From: Phyllobacterium bourgognense
GTDB lineage: Bacteria; Pseudomonadota; Alphaproteobacteria; Rhizobiales; Rhizobiaceae
Direction: 5' to 3'
NCBI RefSeq assembly: GCF_003337575.1
Contig: NZ_QPJM01000012.1
Location: 1 to 64,000, forward strand
DNA: 64,000 nt
The stretch's first letter is position 1. Every line of letters begins with the position of its first letter. Position numbers and translations under genes: made by a program. Positions 44,202 through 53,539 of this stretch are shown here, one piece after another. The notes under the pieces were generated by a model. It saw only the letters and a list, made by a program, of their open reading frames with translations, searched no databases and was not told the DNA's origin.

Positions 44202-45854
44202 ATGGCGTCAGAACAAGCGAACGGCCTCAAGCGGCAGGTGTTGGCATTGAAAGCACATTGGAAAAAGGGCGCGCCGAAAGATATGCGCGCAACCTTTGCC
44301 AGTGACCCGAAGCGCTTCTCCCGCTATTCGCTTCAGTTGGACGATTTGCTCCTCGACTGGTCGAAATGCCTTGTAGACGACGAAGCACTGTCGCTGCTTG
44401 GCGATCTGGCCAAGGTTGCCAAGGTCGAAGAACGCCGCGATGCAATGTTTGCCGGCAAACCAATCAACAATACGGAGGGCCGGGCAGTCTTGCACATAGC
44501 CCTGCGCAACCGCTCCGGCAAACCCATCAAGGTCGATGGCGAAGATGTCATGCCCGGCGTAAAGGAGGTGCTCGATCGCATGGCGGCCTTCGCCAACGGT
44601 CTGCGCTCCGGCGAAATCAAGGGCGCGAAGAACAAGCCGATCACTGACATTGTCAATATAGGCATCGGCGGTTCCGATCTCGGCCCGGCTATGGCCACAC
44701 TGGCCATGTCGCCGTACCATGATGGCCCTAAAGCGCATTTCGTCTCCAATATCGATGGCGCGCATATTGCCGATACGCTTGCCGGTCTCGATCCGGCGAC
44801 GACCCTGATCATCATCGCCTCGAAAACCTTCACCACCATCGAGACCATGACCAACGCCAAGGCAGCTCGCAAATGGATCGCCGACGCGCTGGGCGAGAAG
44901 GCCGTCGGCAAGCACTTCGCCGCTGTTTCCACTGCGCTCGACAAGGTCGACGCCTTTGGTATCCCTGCAGACCGTATTTTCGGTTTCTGGGATTGGGTTG
45001 GCGGCCGCTATTCCATCTGGTCGGCGATCGGTCTCCCGCTGATGATCGCCATCGGTCCGGAAAATTTCGGCCGCTTCCTCGATGGCGCCCATGCCATGGA
45101 CGAGCACTTCCGCAAAACCCCGCTGAAGAAAAACCTGCCGATGATGCTGGGCCTGATCGGCTACTGGCACCGCGCCATTTCGGGCTATACCAGCCGCGCC
45201 GTAATCCCTTACGATCAGCGGTTGGCTCGTTTGCCTGCATATTTGCAGCAACTCGACATGGAATCGAACGGCAAGGGCGTTACGATCGATGGCAAGCCGG
45301 TTACCGGGCCGACTGGACCCGTCGTCTGGGGTGAGCCCGGAACAAACGGCCAGCACGCGTTCTTCCAGCTTCTGCATCAGGGCACAGACACAATTCCTGT
45401 GGAGTTCATCGTTGCGGCCAAAGGTCATGAGCCGCATCTCGACAACCAGCACGAAATGCTGCTCGCAAATTGCCTCGCCCAATCCGAGGCGCTCATGCGC
45501 GGCCGCACACTGGACGAAGCCAAGGCGCAACTCGCGGCAAAGAACCTGCCCAAATCCGAGGTGAACCGCATTGCGCCGCACAGGGTTTTCACTGGCAACC
45601 GACCGTCGATCACCATCATCCATGACCTTCTTGACCCCTATACGCTCGGCCGTCTGATTGCCCTTTACGAGCACCGCGTGTTCGTCGAGGCACAGCTTTA
45701 CGGCATAAACGCCTTCGATCAGTGGGGCGTCGAGCTTGGGAAGGAACTCGCGACGGAACTCCTGCCGGTGGTCTCGGGTAAGGTAAAGCCCAAGGACAAG
45801 GACGCTTCCACGCAAGGGCTTGTCGCGCACCTGCGCAAGCGCCGGGACAAATAG
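44202..45854 (+). CDS. pgi: Glucose-6-phosphate isomerase
   Basis: A 550-residue enzyme converting glucose 6-phosphate to fructose 6-phosphate. [14 protein letters not shown] and [14 protein letters not shown] bind the phosphate, [13 protein letters not shown] and [14 protein letters not shown] are conserved, and [20 protein letters not shown] holds the catalytic Glu-His region ([18 protein letters not shown]). AGGAGA precedes the ATG. A 588-residue frame on the opposite strand is a shadow of this gene. Confidence 0.96.
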   Translation: MASEQANGLKRQVLALKAHWKKGAPKDMRATFASDPKRFSRYSLQLDDLLLDWSKCLVDDEALSLLGDLAKVAKVEERRDAMFAGKPINNTEGRAVLHIALRNRSGKPIKVDGEDVMPGVKEVLDRMAAFANGLRSGEIKGAKNKPITDIVNIGIGGSDLGPAMATLAMSPYHDGPKAHFVSNIDGAHIADTLAGLDPATTLIIIASKTFTTIETMTNAKAARKWIADALGEKAVGKHFAAVSTALDKVDAFGIPADRIFGFWDWVGGRYSIWSAIGLPLMIAIGPENFGRFLDGAHAMDEHFRKTPLKKNLPMMLGLIGYWHRAISGYTSRAVIPYDQRLARLPAYLQQLDMESNGKGVTIDGKPVTGPTGPVVWGEPGTNGQHAFFQLLHQGTDTIPVEFIVAAKGHEPHLDNQHEMLLANCLAQSEALMRGRTLDEAKAQLAAKNLPKSEVNRIAPHRVFTGNRPSITIIHDLLDPYTLGRLIALYEHRVFVEAQLYGINAFDQWGVELGKELATELLPVVSGKVKPKDKDASTQGLVAHLRKRRDK

Positions 45855-45885
45855 AGCTAAAGTCACACGAAATAATCGGAAAAGA

Positions 45886-46941
45886 ATGATGAAGACGGAA
45901 ATGATCAAAATGCCCGGCGATGTGCCGGGCAACAGCATTGAACTGCGCGTCCTGCGCTTTGAGGGCGGGAACAACGGAGCCGTCAGCGCCTATCTGCAGT
46001 CGTCGCTACATGGTTCGGAATTGCCGGGCCAGGCCGCATTGCATTTCCTCATTCCTATGCTTGAAAAGGCCGAGAGCGAAGGCCGCGTCGCTGGCAATAT
46101 CACCGTCGTTCCGCAGGCCAATCCGATCGGCTCGGCGCAATGGCAGGCGCATGAGCATCTTGGCCGTTTCGACTATTTTTCCGGCGTCAATTTCAACCGT
46201 TCTTTCCCTCTGCTCGCATCGTTCGACACCGCCGAGCTTCCGGCCGTCGATGCACCGAAGTCCCTGGCAGAACGGTTGAAGGCGCAGCTCCTGCGCTTGG
46301 CGTTACCGCATGAAATCGTGCTCGACCTGCACTGTGACGACGAGAGCGAAAGCTATCTCTATATCCATCAGGCTTTCCTGCCGGAAATGTACGATCTCGC
46401 TGCCGCGCTCGGCTCAACGGCCATTCTTTCATGGGATAGCACCGCCGATGCCGCCTTCGAGGAGGCGTGTGCGCATCCGGCCTTGCATCTGTCCGAGCAA
46501 GAGCGAAAGGCCCGCGCGGTCACCACTGTCGAGTTTCGCGGCCTGAACGATGTCGATATCGAAACCGGCAAACACGACGCCGATGGCCTGTACAGGTTCC
46601 TGGTCCATCGCGGGGTGATCATCGACGACAGCGTCAAGCTGAAGGTCGATTTCAATGGCCCGGTGACGCCACTCGAAAATGTCGAGATGATCCGTGCGCC
46701 GCAGGGCGGGATGATCCTGTTCCACGTCGATATCGGTGATGAGGTCGAAGCCGGCGCCAAGCTCGTGACGATCGTGACTGTCCCGGGTGATCCAAGCGGC
46801 AATATCACGCTGACCGCACCGCAGGCAGGACGGATACTCACGCGCCGCAGCCACCGCTATACCCGTCGCGGCGATAACCTATTGAAACTCCTCGGCGGCA
46901 AGCGTTCGGAAAGCGCCCGGCCAGGCTCGCTGGAGGCCTGA
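45886..46941 (+). CDS. Succinylglutamate desuccinylase/aspartoacylase family zinc deacylase
   Basis: A 351-residue AstE/AspA-like protein. SSLHGSELPGQAALH holds the zinc His and Glu of the carboxypeptidase-like fold, NFNRSFP a substrate-binding Arg, and DLHCDDESESYLY the second zinc His. The C-terminal part is a beta-rich biotinyl-like domain. It probably removes an N-acyl group from a small amide, but the substrate is unknown. The ATG at 45886 with GGAAAAG upstream is preferred to a GTG or ATG inside pgi. Its stop overlaps the next start by one base. Confidence 0.86.
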   Translation: MMKTEMIKMPGDVPGNSIELRVLRFEGGNNGAVSAYLQSSLHGSELPGQAALHFLIPMLEKAESEGRVAGNITVVPQANPIGSAQWQAHEHLGRFDYFSGVNFNRSFPLLASFDTAELPAVDAPKSLAERLKAQLLRLALPHEIVLDLHCDDESESYLYIHQAFLPEMYDLAAALGSTAILSWDSTADAAFEEACAHPALHLSEQERKARAVTTVEFRGLNDVDIETGKHDADGLYRFLVHRGVIIDDSVKLKVDFNGPVTPLENVEMIRAPQGGMILFHVDIGDEVEAGAKLVTIVTVPGDPSGNITLTAPQAGRILTRRSHRYTRRGDNLLKLLGGKRSESARPGSLEA

Positions 46942-47672
46942 TGCCAACGGCCCGTTCCACTGCCATACGGGGCATCCTCTTCGACAAGGATGGTACGCTC
47001 GTCGATTTCAACCGCACCTGGTTCGGAATCACCATGGAACTGGCGCACAAGGCAGCCGATGGTGATGCGGCACGGGCGCGGGCCCTTGTCGAAGCTGGCG
47101 GCTATGATTGGGAGATGGAAAAGTTTCGGGGCGGCTCGGTCATCGCCGCGGGAACGGTCAACGACATTGTCGATCTGTGGCATCCCGAATTGACAATAGA
47201 AGAAAAGCGTGAGCGCATCACGGCTTACAACGCCTATGCCGTGCAAGAAGGTTCGCGCCGTGCCATCGGCATCGAAGGGTTGCACGTGACGCTGGAAGCG
47301 CTGGTGGCACAAGGGTTTGTCCTTGGCATCGCGACCAACGACTCGGAAGCCGGCGCCCGAGCAACGGCGGAAGCGCTCGGCCTGACTGCATTGTTCAGCG
47401 TGATTATCGGTTATGATTCCGTGGCGCGCGCCAAGCCGCATGCGGACCAGCTGCATTTGTTTGCGGCCAAGACGGGCCTCGAGCCAAATTCTATCGCCAT
47501 GGTCGGCGACAACGCCCACGATCTGGAGATGGCCCATGCAGCCGGCGCCGGCCTTGCCATCGGCGTACTGTCTGGCAACAGCACGCTGGATGACCTCGCG
47601 CATCTCAGCGATGCCATCCTGGGTTCCATCGCCGAATTGCCGCGGTTTCTGGAAAAGCGTGCTCAATCTTAA
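46941..47672 (+). CDS. HAD-superfamily hydrolase (phosphoglycolate-phosphatase-like)
   Basis: A 243-residue HAD phosphatase. GILFDKDGTLVDFNRTW is motif I (FDKDGTLVDF), LGIATNDSE motif II, AKPHADQL with the motif III Lys, and MVGDNAHDLEMAHAAGAG motif IV. A helical cap follows motif I. It starts inside the stop codon of the desuccinylase-like gene (TGATG), so the two are translationally coupled. Substrate unknown. Confidence 0.9.
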   Translation: MPTARSTAIRGILFDKDGTLVDFNRTWFGITMELAHKAADGDAARARALVEAGGYDWEMEKFRGGSVIAAGTVNDIVDLWHPELTIEEKRERITAYNAYAVQEGSRRAIGIEGLHVTLEALVAQGFVLGIATNDSEAGARATAEALGLTALFSVIIGYDSVARAKPHADQLHLFAAKTGLEPNSIAMVGDNAHDLEMAHAAGAGLAIGVLSGNSTLDDLAHLSDAILGSIAELPRFLEKRAQS

Positions 47673-47780
47673 TCTAGAGCACCGCCACCTCCGATTGCTA
47701 TGATGACAATGATTTGAGTGCCTGTTACGGATCGCGGTGCTATCAATCCTTCGCATTGTAAGACCTAAAGCGAGGACAGC

Positions 47781-48770
47781 ATGGACAGTCAGGGTTTGGC
47801 GATTGATATAGGTGACGTCGAGGCCGCCGCAGCGAGGCTCAAGGGCCAGATCGTGTCGACGCGGCTTGTAGAATCCGAAGCCCTGAATGCGAAGTACAAG
47901 GCGCGTATCCTGTTCAAGCCCGAATGTCTGCAACGCACGGGCTCGTTCAAATTCCGCGGCGCTTATAACCGCATCAGCCAGTTCACCGACGACGAACACG
48001 GGCGCGGTATCATCGCCTATTCCTCGGGCAATCACGCTCAGGGCGTTGCCAGCTCAGCCAAGCTATTCGGCATTCATGCCACCATCATCATGCCGCTTGA
48101 CGCCCCGCAGACAAAGGTTGCAAACACGCGTTCCTATGGCGCGGAAGTCGTGTTTTACGATCGCTACAACCAAACGCGCGATGAAGTCGCCGCACCCTAT
48201 ATCGAGGAGCGTGGCATGATCCTTGTACCGCCCTATGACGATCCATCCATCATGGCGGGGCAGGGAACGATCGGTCTTGAACTTGTGGCCGAGGCCAATG
48301 AGCGGGGGCTCACACTCGACGAATTGTTCGTACCGACCGGCGGCGGCGGCCTTATCAGCGGCATTTCCGTGGCGGTGAAGGCTGGTTCTCCTGGAACGCG
48401 CATCTGGGGCGTCGAGCCGGAGAACTTCGATGATCTGCGCCGTTCGCTCATCGCGGGGCAGCCGGTTGCCAATGAACCCGGTCATCGTTCGATCTGCGAT
48501 GCGATCCTGACGCCGCAACCGGGCAATCTCACCTTCCCGGTCAACAAGCGCAATCTCGCCGGCGCCATTGCGGTCACCGATGACGCCGTGAAGGCGGCGA
48601 TGCGCGATGCAGCGAATTACCTGAAATTGATTGTCGAACCCGGCGGCTGCGTCGGGCTTGCGGCTTTGGCAAGCGGCGAAGTCGATATCGAGGGCAAGAC
48701 AGTTGCTGTCGTCCTATCCGGCGGCAATGTCGATCTCGACCTCTATGGCGAATTCATCGCGGCAGCTTAG
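47781..48770 (+). CDS. Threonine/serine dehydratase (PLP-dependent)
   Basis: A 329-residue fold-type II PLP enzyme. GSFKFRGAYNRIS carries the Schiff-base Lys (SFKFRGA), SSGNHAQGVA the substrate loop, GGGGLISG the phosphate-binding glycine loop, and VLSGGNVDL the C-terminal Ser/Gly segment. There is no ACT regulatory domain, so it is the short catabolic form, acting as threonine ammonia-lyase or serine dehydratase/racemase. These activities cannot be told apart here. Confidence 0.88.
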   Translation: MDSQGLAIDIGDVEAAAARLKGQIVSTRLVESEALNAKYKARILFKPECLQRTGSFKFRGAYNRISQFTDDEHGRGIIAYSSGNHAQGVASSAKLFGIHATIIMPLDAPQTKVANTRSYGAEVVFYDRYNQTRDEVAAPYIEERGMILVPPYDDPSIMAGQGTIGLELVAEANERGLTLDELFVPTGGGGLISGISVAVKAGSPGTRIWGVEPENFDDLRRSLIAGQPVANEPGHRSICDAILTPQPGNLTFPVNKRNLAGAIAVTDDAVKAAMRDAANYLKLIVEPGGCVGLAALASGEVDIEGKTVAVVLSGGNVDLDLYGEFIAAA

Positions 48771-48789
48771 AGGCGTGATATACGCGCGT

Positions 48790-48818
48790 CTGTCATCATA
48801 TTGTTACTCTGGCATCAT
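48790..48818 (+). promoter_or_regulatory. Candidate Pho box upstream of phoX
   Basis: CTGTCAT (48790-48796), then CATA, then TTGTTAC (48801-48807), then TCTG, then GCATCAT (48812-48818): three 7-mers at 11-base spacing. The PhoB consensus is direct repeats of CTGTCAT/C with 4-base gaps. The first half-site is perfect, the others degenerate. It lies 61 bases before the phoX start, consistent with phosphate-starvation control. Confidence 0.65.
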
Positions 48819-48878
48819 AGCGGGGAGATACGTTTAAGAGACGTTGAGGACCCAGCCAGATAGCCAGAGGTAAGCGCC

Positions 48879-50879
48879 ATGAACGACCAGTCTCAGCCAT
48901 TCCGCACCAGCCAGCTCGAGGAGAATGACGGTCCGGGCCACAACCCGACCGACAATGCCACTATGGGCGAACTCATTGCCGCGCGCTTCTCGCGGCGGGG
49001 TTTTCTCAAGGGCTCTCTCGCCGTATCCGCCATCGCCGCTACTGTCAGCCCCATGGCGCTGATGATGGCCGACGATGCACGCGCCGGCGAGAGCAAGTCG
49101 GCTTTCACTTTTGAGGAGGTCGAGGTCGGCATCGATGAGACGCACCATGTCGCCGCCGGGTATGACGCGGATGTCCTGTTGCGCTGGGGTGATGGCATTT
49201 TTGCAGATTCGCCCGAGTTCGATCCGCTGAACCAGACACCGGAAAGCCAGGCCAAGCAGTTCGGCTACAATAATGACTATGTCGGTTATATTCCGATCGA
49301 CGGTTCTTCCGAGCACGGCCTGCTCGTCGTCAATCACGAATATACCAATGAACATCTGATGTTCCCGGGTATCGTCAAAGTCGTCAAGGATGACAAAGGC
49401 GACGCCAAGATCGAGATCGCGCCGGCTGACCAGAAGCGTGTCGACATCGAAATGGCCGCCCATGGCGGCACTATTGTCGAAATCAAAAAGACCGATGGCA
49501 AGTGGCAGGTCGTCAAGGACGGCAAGCTCAACCGCCGCATCACTGCCAACACGGAAATGCAATTGTCCGGCCCGGTTGCCGGGCACGATCGTGTCAAGAC
49601 CAATGCCGATTCGTCCGGCAAAAAGGTGTTCGGCATGATCAATAATTGCTCGGGTGGTGTTACGCCCTGGGGCACCTATGTCTCGGGTGAAGAAAATATC
49701 CATGGCTATTTCACCGGAAAACTGCCGGAGGGCAGCAAGGAAGCCGCCAATTACAAGCGCATGGGCATTCCTGAAGGCGTCTACGACTGGGGCAACTTCC
49801 ATGATCGCTTCGATCTGTCGAAGGATCCGAACGAGGCTAACCGCTTTGGCTGGGTGGTCGAGATCGATGTGAACGATCCCAATTCCATTCCCAAGAAGCG
49901 CACTGCCATGGGCCGGTTCAAGCATGAGGGCGCCGATTCCATCGTCGCCAAGGACGGCCGTGTCGTATTCTATCTCGGCGATGATGAACGCTTCGATTAT
50001 GTCTATAAATTCGTCACCACCGGAAAATTCAATCCGGACGACCGCGCCGCCAATATGGATCTTCTGGATGATGGCACGCTTTACGTTGCCAAATTCGATG
50101 TCGACGGCACCATCAACTGGCTGCCGGTCGTCTTCGGCCAAGGGCCGCTGACAGAAGCCAATGGCTTTGCCAGCCAGGCAGACGTGTTGATCGAAACCCG
50201 CCGTGCCGGCGATCTGCTTGGAGCGACGAAGATGGATCGCCCCGAAGACATTGGCCCGAACGGGGTCAATGGCAAGGTCTATGTGATGCTGACCAACAAC
50301 ACCAAGCGCAAGGACGATCAGGTTGATGCCGTCAATCCGCGCGCCAAAAACGCCTTCGGCCATATAGTCGAGATTGCCGAGGAAGACGGCAATTTCGCCG
50401 CCGCCAAGGGCAAGTGGGAAATCCTCTTGAAATGCGGTGATCCATCGGTTGCCGATGTAGGCGCATCCTTCTCTACCGATACGACCAAGAATGGCTGGTT
50501 CGGCATGCCGGACAATTGCGCTGTCGATGCGGAAGGCCGCCTTTGGGTGTCAACCGATGGCAATTCACCGAAAGAAACCGGCCGCACCGATGGCATCTGG
50601 GCCGTGGATACGGACGGCCCCGCGCGCGGCACGTCGAAACTGTTCTTCCGCGTGCCGGTCGGTGCGGAAATGTGCGGCCCGCTCATGCTGCCGGATATGG
50701 CGACCTTCATGGTTGCCGTCCAGCATCCGGGCGATGGCGGCGAGGATTGGAAGCCCTTCGGCCGCCCATCCTATTATGAGGACCTGTCCACCCGCTGGCC
50801 GGACTTCAAGGACAATATGCCGGTTCGCCCCTCTGTCCTCGCCATCACCAAAAAGGGCGGTGGCAAGATCGGCGTTTGA
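48879..50879 (+). CDS. phoX: PhoX-family alkaline phosphatase
   Basis: A 666-residue exported phosphatase (DUF839/PhoX). A Tat signal is present: FSRRGFLKGSLAVSA, with the twin Arg at 39-40 and cleavage near residue 69 (ARAGES). SSEHGLLVVNHEYTNEH and NNCSGGVTPWGTYVSGEEN are hallmark metal-binding segments, and RPEDIGPN and MPDNCAVDAEGRLWVSTDG follow. PhoX releases phosphate from organic esters in the periplasm using calcium and iron. A candidate Pho box lies upstream. Confidence 0.93.
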   Translation: MNDQSQPFRTSQLEENDGPGHNPTDNATMGELIAARFSRRGFLKGSLAVSAIAATVSPMALMMADDARAGESKSAFTFEEVEVGIDETHHVAAGYDADVLLRWGDGIFADSPEFDPLNQTPESQAKQFGYNNDYVGYIPIDGSSEHGLLVVNHEYTNEHLMFPGIVKVVKDDKGDAKIEIAPADQKRVDIEMAAHGGTIVEIKKTDGKWQVVKDGKLNRRITANTEMQLSGPVAGHDRVKTNADSSGKKVFGMINNCSGGVTPWGTYVSGEENIHGYFTGKLPEGSKEAANYKRMGIPEGVYDWGNFHDRFDLSKDPNEANRFGWVVEIDVNDPNSIPKKRTAMGRFKHEGADSIVAKDGRVVFYLGDDERFDYVYKFVTTGKFNPDDRAANMDLLDDGTLYVAKFDVDGTINWLPVVFGQGPLTEANGFASQADVLIETRRAGDLLGATKMDRPEDIGPNGVNGKVYVMLTNNTKRKDDQVDAVNPRAKNAFGHIVEIAEEDGNFAAAKGKWEILLKCGDPSVADVGASFSTDTTKNGWFGMPDNCAVDAEGRLWVSTDGNSPKETGRTDGIWAVDTDGPARGTSKLFFRVPVGAEMCGPLMLPDMATFMVAVQHPGDGGEDWKPFGRPSYYEDLSTRWPDFKDNMPVRPSVLAITKKGGGKIGV

Positions 50880-50939
50880 GTACTGTTGGTTGCTCCCGGG
50901 GATGATCTATCATCCAGCCGGACCCTCATCCGCTCCACG

Positions 50940-50962
50940 ATCCTCGGGTCTAGCCCGAGGAT
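50940..50962. repeat. Short palindromic intergenic hairpin after phoX
   Basis: ATCCTCGGG (50940-50948) pairs with CCCGAGGAT (50954-50962) around TCTAG. This ATCCTCGGGtctaGCCCGAGGAT sequence is a common dispersed hairpin in Alphaproteobacteria. It may terminate phoX, though there is no long T run. Confidence 0.6.
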
Positions 50963-51041
50963 AACGGAGGGATGGCTTGATCATCGGAGAGAGACGCGCT
51001 CTCAGATAGTCTGAGCAGGCAGCCGTCGCACAAGTCCGGAA

Positions 51042-51203
51042 TCAGCGGCGCGACATCTCGCGCGCGATGCGGGCGAAATCCGCCTGCTTGATGCCGATAT
51101 CGGCGCGATCCCGCGCGCTCATGCCCTGCAGCATGGCAAGCGCCTCGCGGTAGGCACTGTCATTGGCGCGGCGGCGGATGGCGAAATCAATCAGAAAGCT
51201 CAT
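51042..51203 (-). CDS. DUF1127 small protein
   Basis: A 53-residue arginine-rich protein: MSFLIDFAIRRRANDSAYREAL, then LQGMSARDRADIGIKQADFA (shown here in part) and ending REMSRR. The S-x-R-x-L/A-x-D-I-G-I core is the DUF1127 signature; such proteins in related bacteria bind RNA or affect phosphate and stress metabolism. AGGAAA precedes the ATG at 51203; a longer reading from 51281 is not supported. Confidence 0.85.
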   Translation of the reverse strand: MSFLIDFAIRRRANDSAYREALAMLQGMSARDRADIGIKQADFARIAREMSRR

Positions 51204-51445
51204 GGCCTGTTTCCTGGTGGCGTTGTTTAACAGGCACAGAATAGGCGGAGAGGTGGTTATTGTGCAGTGCAATATCCGCATGGGAGGTATGTGATCGATT
51301 CGTAATTATAAAAATCGGACAAGCAATCGGAGTACTGGTTACAAAAGCGCCAAAATACAATTCATATACTGTGCATGAAATGAAACTCTTGGTTGTTATT
51401 TTTTGACCTTGGTTGAGAATTCACTTCGGTAAGGGGTGATTCATT

Positions 51446-52336
51446 ATGAATAATTGGGAAGATCAATTTAACACGTGGTCGCAGGCGCCGAGCCAAGCTG
51501 AACAGGACCGGTCCCAAAGAATTGTACGTGAAATATCCGATGCGATTAATGCATCCCCAAAACTTGCACACCGGAAGATCGAGGTATTTCCCCAAGGAAG
51601 CTACGCCAACCGTGTAAATGTTAAGCGAGACAGCGACGTCGACATTTGTTGCCTCTGTCGTGACACATTTCACTACAACTTACCGACAGCCCGAACCGCT
51701 ACCGATTATTCGTTCGAACCAGCCACTTACACCTACACGCAATATAAGAGCGAAGTTGAAGAAGCGCTTATCGATAGATTTGGTCGGTCGGCCGTTCAGA
51801 GAGGTAACAAAGCAATCGACGTGCATGATAAGACGAGATTGATTGACGCTGATGTCGTGGCGACATTCGAGTACAGGGACTATTCTGCTCCTCCTTTCGC
51901 GCGAGACTACTCAGAAGGAACGGTCCTTTTCTCTGACGATGGAAATTTAGTTACAAATTTTCCATCACAGCAGTATAGCAATGGTGTGGCAAAACATGAT
52001 CGAACAAACCGCCGGTTTAAACGTCAAGTTAGGATACAAAAATCTCTTCGTAATAAGATGGAGGCTGAAGGCCTAACAGTCGCAGAGCCGATAAAATCGT
52101 TTCTTATCGAAAGTCTTTGCTGGAATGCTCCAGATGACAATTATGGAAACACCACCTACGTCTCCGATTTCGAGAACGTCATGAATTGGTCCTATTCAAA
52201 AACAGGAACAGACGACGAGACCTTTGCACTGCTAGAGGTTAACGCGAGAAAGCGACTTTTTGCGGCACAAAATTCATGGACCCGTTTGCAGCTACGGCAA
52301 TATCTGGAAAGCGCGTGGGCGTACGCGCACCAATGA
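51446..52336 (+). CDS. CBASS CD-NTase (cyclic oligonucleotide synthase, SMODS-type nucleotidyltransferase)
   Basis: A 296-residue cGAS/DncV-like nucleotidyltransferase. FPQGSYANRVNVKRDSDVDI carries the polymerase-beta G-S motif (Gly51-Ser52) and the D-x-D metal pair (Asp64, Asp66); a third acidic residue lies in LIDADVVA (134 or 136). EPIKSFLIESLCWN is typical of the helical C-terminal half. Such enzymes make cyclic di- or trinucleotides on phage infection and switch on the neighbouring effector. AAGGGG precedes the ATG by about 9 bases. Its TGA overlaps the phospholipase start by 4 bases. The gene is A+T richer than its neighbours (45% GC in the line at 51961). The product nucleotide and clade cannot be told. 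Confidence 0.88.
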   Translation: MNNWEDQFNTWSQAPSQAEQDRSQRIVREISDAINASPKLAHRKIEVFPQGSYANRVNVKRDSDVDICCLCRDTFHYNLPTARTATDYSFEPATYTYTQYKSEVEEALIDRFGRSAVQRGNKAIDVHDKTRLIDADVVATFEYRDYSAPPFARDYSEGTVLFSDDGNLVTNFPSQQYSNGVAKHDRTNRRFKRQVRIQKSLRNKMEAEGLTVAEPIKSFLIESLCWNAPDDNYGNTTYVSDFENVMNWSYSKTGTDDETFALLEVNARKRLFAAQNSWTRLQLRQYLESAWAYAHQ

Positions 52337-53304
52337 CAGGGCAGCCCAAAGTGAAGCCGCACGGCAAGCCCTTTAGAATCCTGACTCTTGATGGTGGCGG
52401 GTCTAAAGGCATTTATACTGTGGGAGTATTAAATGAACTGGAAGCCCACCTCTCCAACGGGCCCTTGGCAAACTCTTTCGACTTAATTTACGGGACCAGC
52501 ACGGGAGCCATAATCGCTGCACTAGTCGCCTTAGGAGAGACTGCGGACGAGATAACTCGCTTGTATTTCGAAATCATCCCATGCGTTATGAGGAGTAATA
52601 CGGCGTCAGAGCGAACGCTTTCCCTACAAAAACATTCGGAACGTATATTTGGAGAGCGCAAATTTGACAGCTTCCGAACAAAAGTTGGCATCGTCTCAAC
52701 AAATTATCATTTTAGCCGGCCAACGATATTTAAGAGCCATGCCGCTCAAGCCTTTAGTATGCAGAAGTCGTTTAAGCCGGGTTTCGGATGCACAATTTCT
52801 GAGGCGGTACTAGCATCAACGGCGGCGCTTCCCTTTTTTCTCAAACGTGACGTTCTTCTTGAAAATCAAGGACCCACCGCTTTGATCGACGGGGGTTTCG
52901 TTGCCAATAATCCGACCCTATATGCAATTACGGATGCAGTTGGTGCATTGAAAGTTCCCGTTGAACATTTGCACATATTAAGTATTGGGGTTGGCCAGTA
53001 CGTTCAAGCCGACCCGAAAATGAGCTGGTTCGAACGGAAAAAACTCAATTTTCTAAAGAAGAATTTTCCAGTAGATATTTTGGAGAAGACTCTAGACGCG
53101 AGTGCAATGTCAACAGAGATTTTAGTGCGGTTTATTTTTGAGAATCTCAAATATGTTCGGATAAATGATTCTTATATTGACAATGGATTTGCGACAAATC
53201 TGTTGGAACATGACCGAGAAAAACTGCAGCGGATGTACCAATTGGGGCGAACTTCGTTCGGTCGACAGCAATCTGCGATTGAGATCTTGCTCGACGCTCA
53301 TTGA
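52333..53304 (+). CDS. capV: CapV-like patatin phospholipase, CBASS effector
   Basis: A 323-residue patatin-like phospholipase. LTLDGGGSKGIYTVGVL is the oxyanion-hole motif (DGGGSKG), YGTSTGAI holds the nucleophile Ser56 (GxSxG) and LIDGGFVANNP the catalytic Asp186. In type I CBASS the CD-NTase product activates CapV, which degrades the inner membrane and stops phage spread by killing the cell. The start ATG at 52333 overlaps the CD-NTase stop (ATGA); an in-frame ATG at 52276 would extend it by 19 residues into the upstream gene. No Cap2/Cap3 or HORMA/TRIP13 genes follow, so this is the two-gene form. Confidence 0.9.
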   Translation: MTGQPKVKPHGKPFRILTLDGGGSKGIYTVGVLNELEAHLSNGPLANSFDLIYGTSTGAIIAALVALGETADEITRLYFEIIPCVMRSNTASERTLSLQKHSERIFGERKFDSFRTKVGIVSTNYHFSRPTIFKSHAAQAFSMQKSFKPGFGCTISEAVLASTAALPFFLKRDVLLENQGPTALIDGGFVANNPTLYAITDAVGALKVPVEHLHILSIGVGQYVQADPKMSWFERKKLNFLKKNFPVDILEKTLDASAMSTEILVRFIFENLKYVRINDSYIDNGFATNLLEHDREKLQRMYQLGRTSFGRQQSAIEILLDAH

Positions 53305-53507
53305 TGGATGCTATCCCCGAACTGCTCTTCCTGCTCCACAGTCAGCGGTTTGATGCCGGGGTCAAGCGTTTCGGGCTGGTCGTCGCCTTGCGCGATGGGC
53401 GCGGGTACAGGCGGGGTGCGCGGCGCGGTCGTGCTGCAGCCGGCAAACGCCGCGCTGCACAGGATCAGAGCGAGAAGCGAGAGAGTGGCTGGGCGCATAG
53501 GGCTCAT
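53298..53507 (-). CDS. Small lipoprotein of unknown function
   Basis: A 69-residue lipoprotein with a hydrophobic signal (LSLLALILCSAA) and lipobox AFAGC, followed by a Pro-rich stretch and an acidic end. I do not recognise the family. Its 3' end overlaps the convergent phospholipase gene by 7 bases, so the final residues (GDSIHQ) may have been altered when the CBASS genes arrived. It lies downstream of lepA on the same strand. Confidence 0.6.
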   Translation of the reverse strand: MSPMRPATLSLLALILCSAAFAGCSTTAPRTPPVPAPIAQGDDQPETLDPGIKPLTVEQEEQFGDSIHQ

Positions 53508-53519
53508 CAAGACGGGGAA

Positions 53520-53539
53520 TTGAGGGCCGGAGCCCTCAA
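53520..53539 (-). terminator. Hairpin overlapping the lepA stop, possible terminator
   Basis: TTGAGGGC (53520-53527) pairs with GCCCTCAA (53532-53539) around CGGA. The stem covers the lepA stop codon and has no T run, so it may serve as a termination or mRNA-end signal only. Confidence 0.4.

Noticed and set aside
44208-45974. 588-residue frame antisense to pgi
   Set aside because: It mirrors pgi codon for codon, has no family resemblance and no ribosome binding site; a high-GC shadow.
46857-48035. 392-residue frame antisense to HAD and threonine dehydratase genes
   Set aside because: Crosses two real genes and an intergenic gap without motifs.
48834-50363. 509-residue frame antisense to phoX
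   Set aside because: Composition is the reverse complement of third-position-GC coding sequence; phoX is unambiguous.
51204-51445. Integration site or prophage boundary beside the CBASS genes
   Set aside because: No integrase, tRNA or direct repeat pair was found; only AATCGGA twice at 51313 and 51325.
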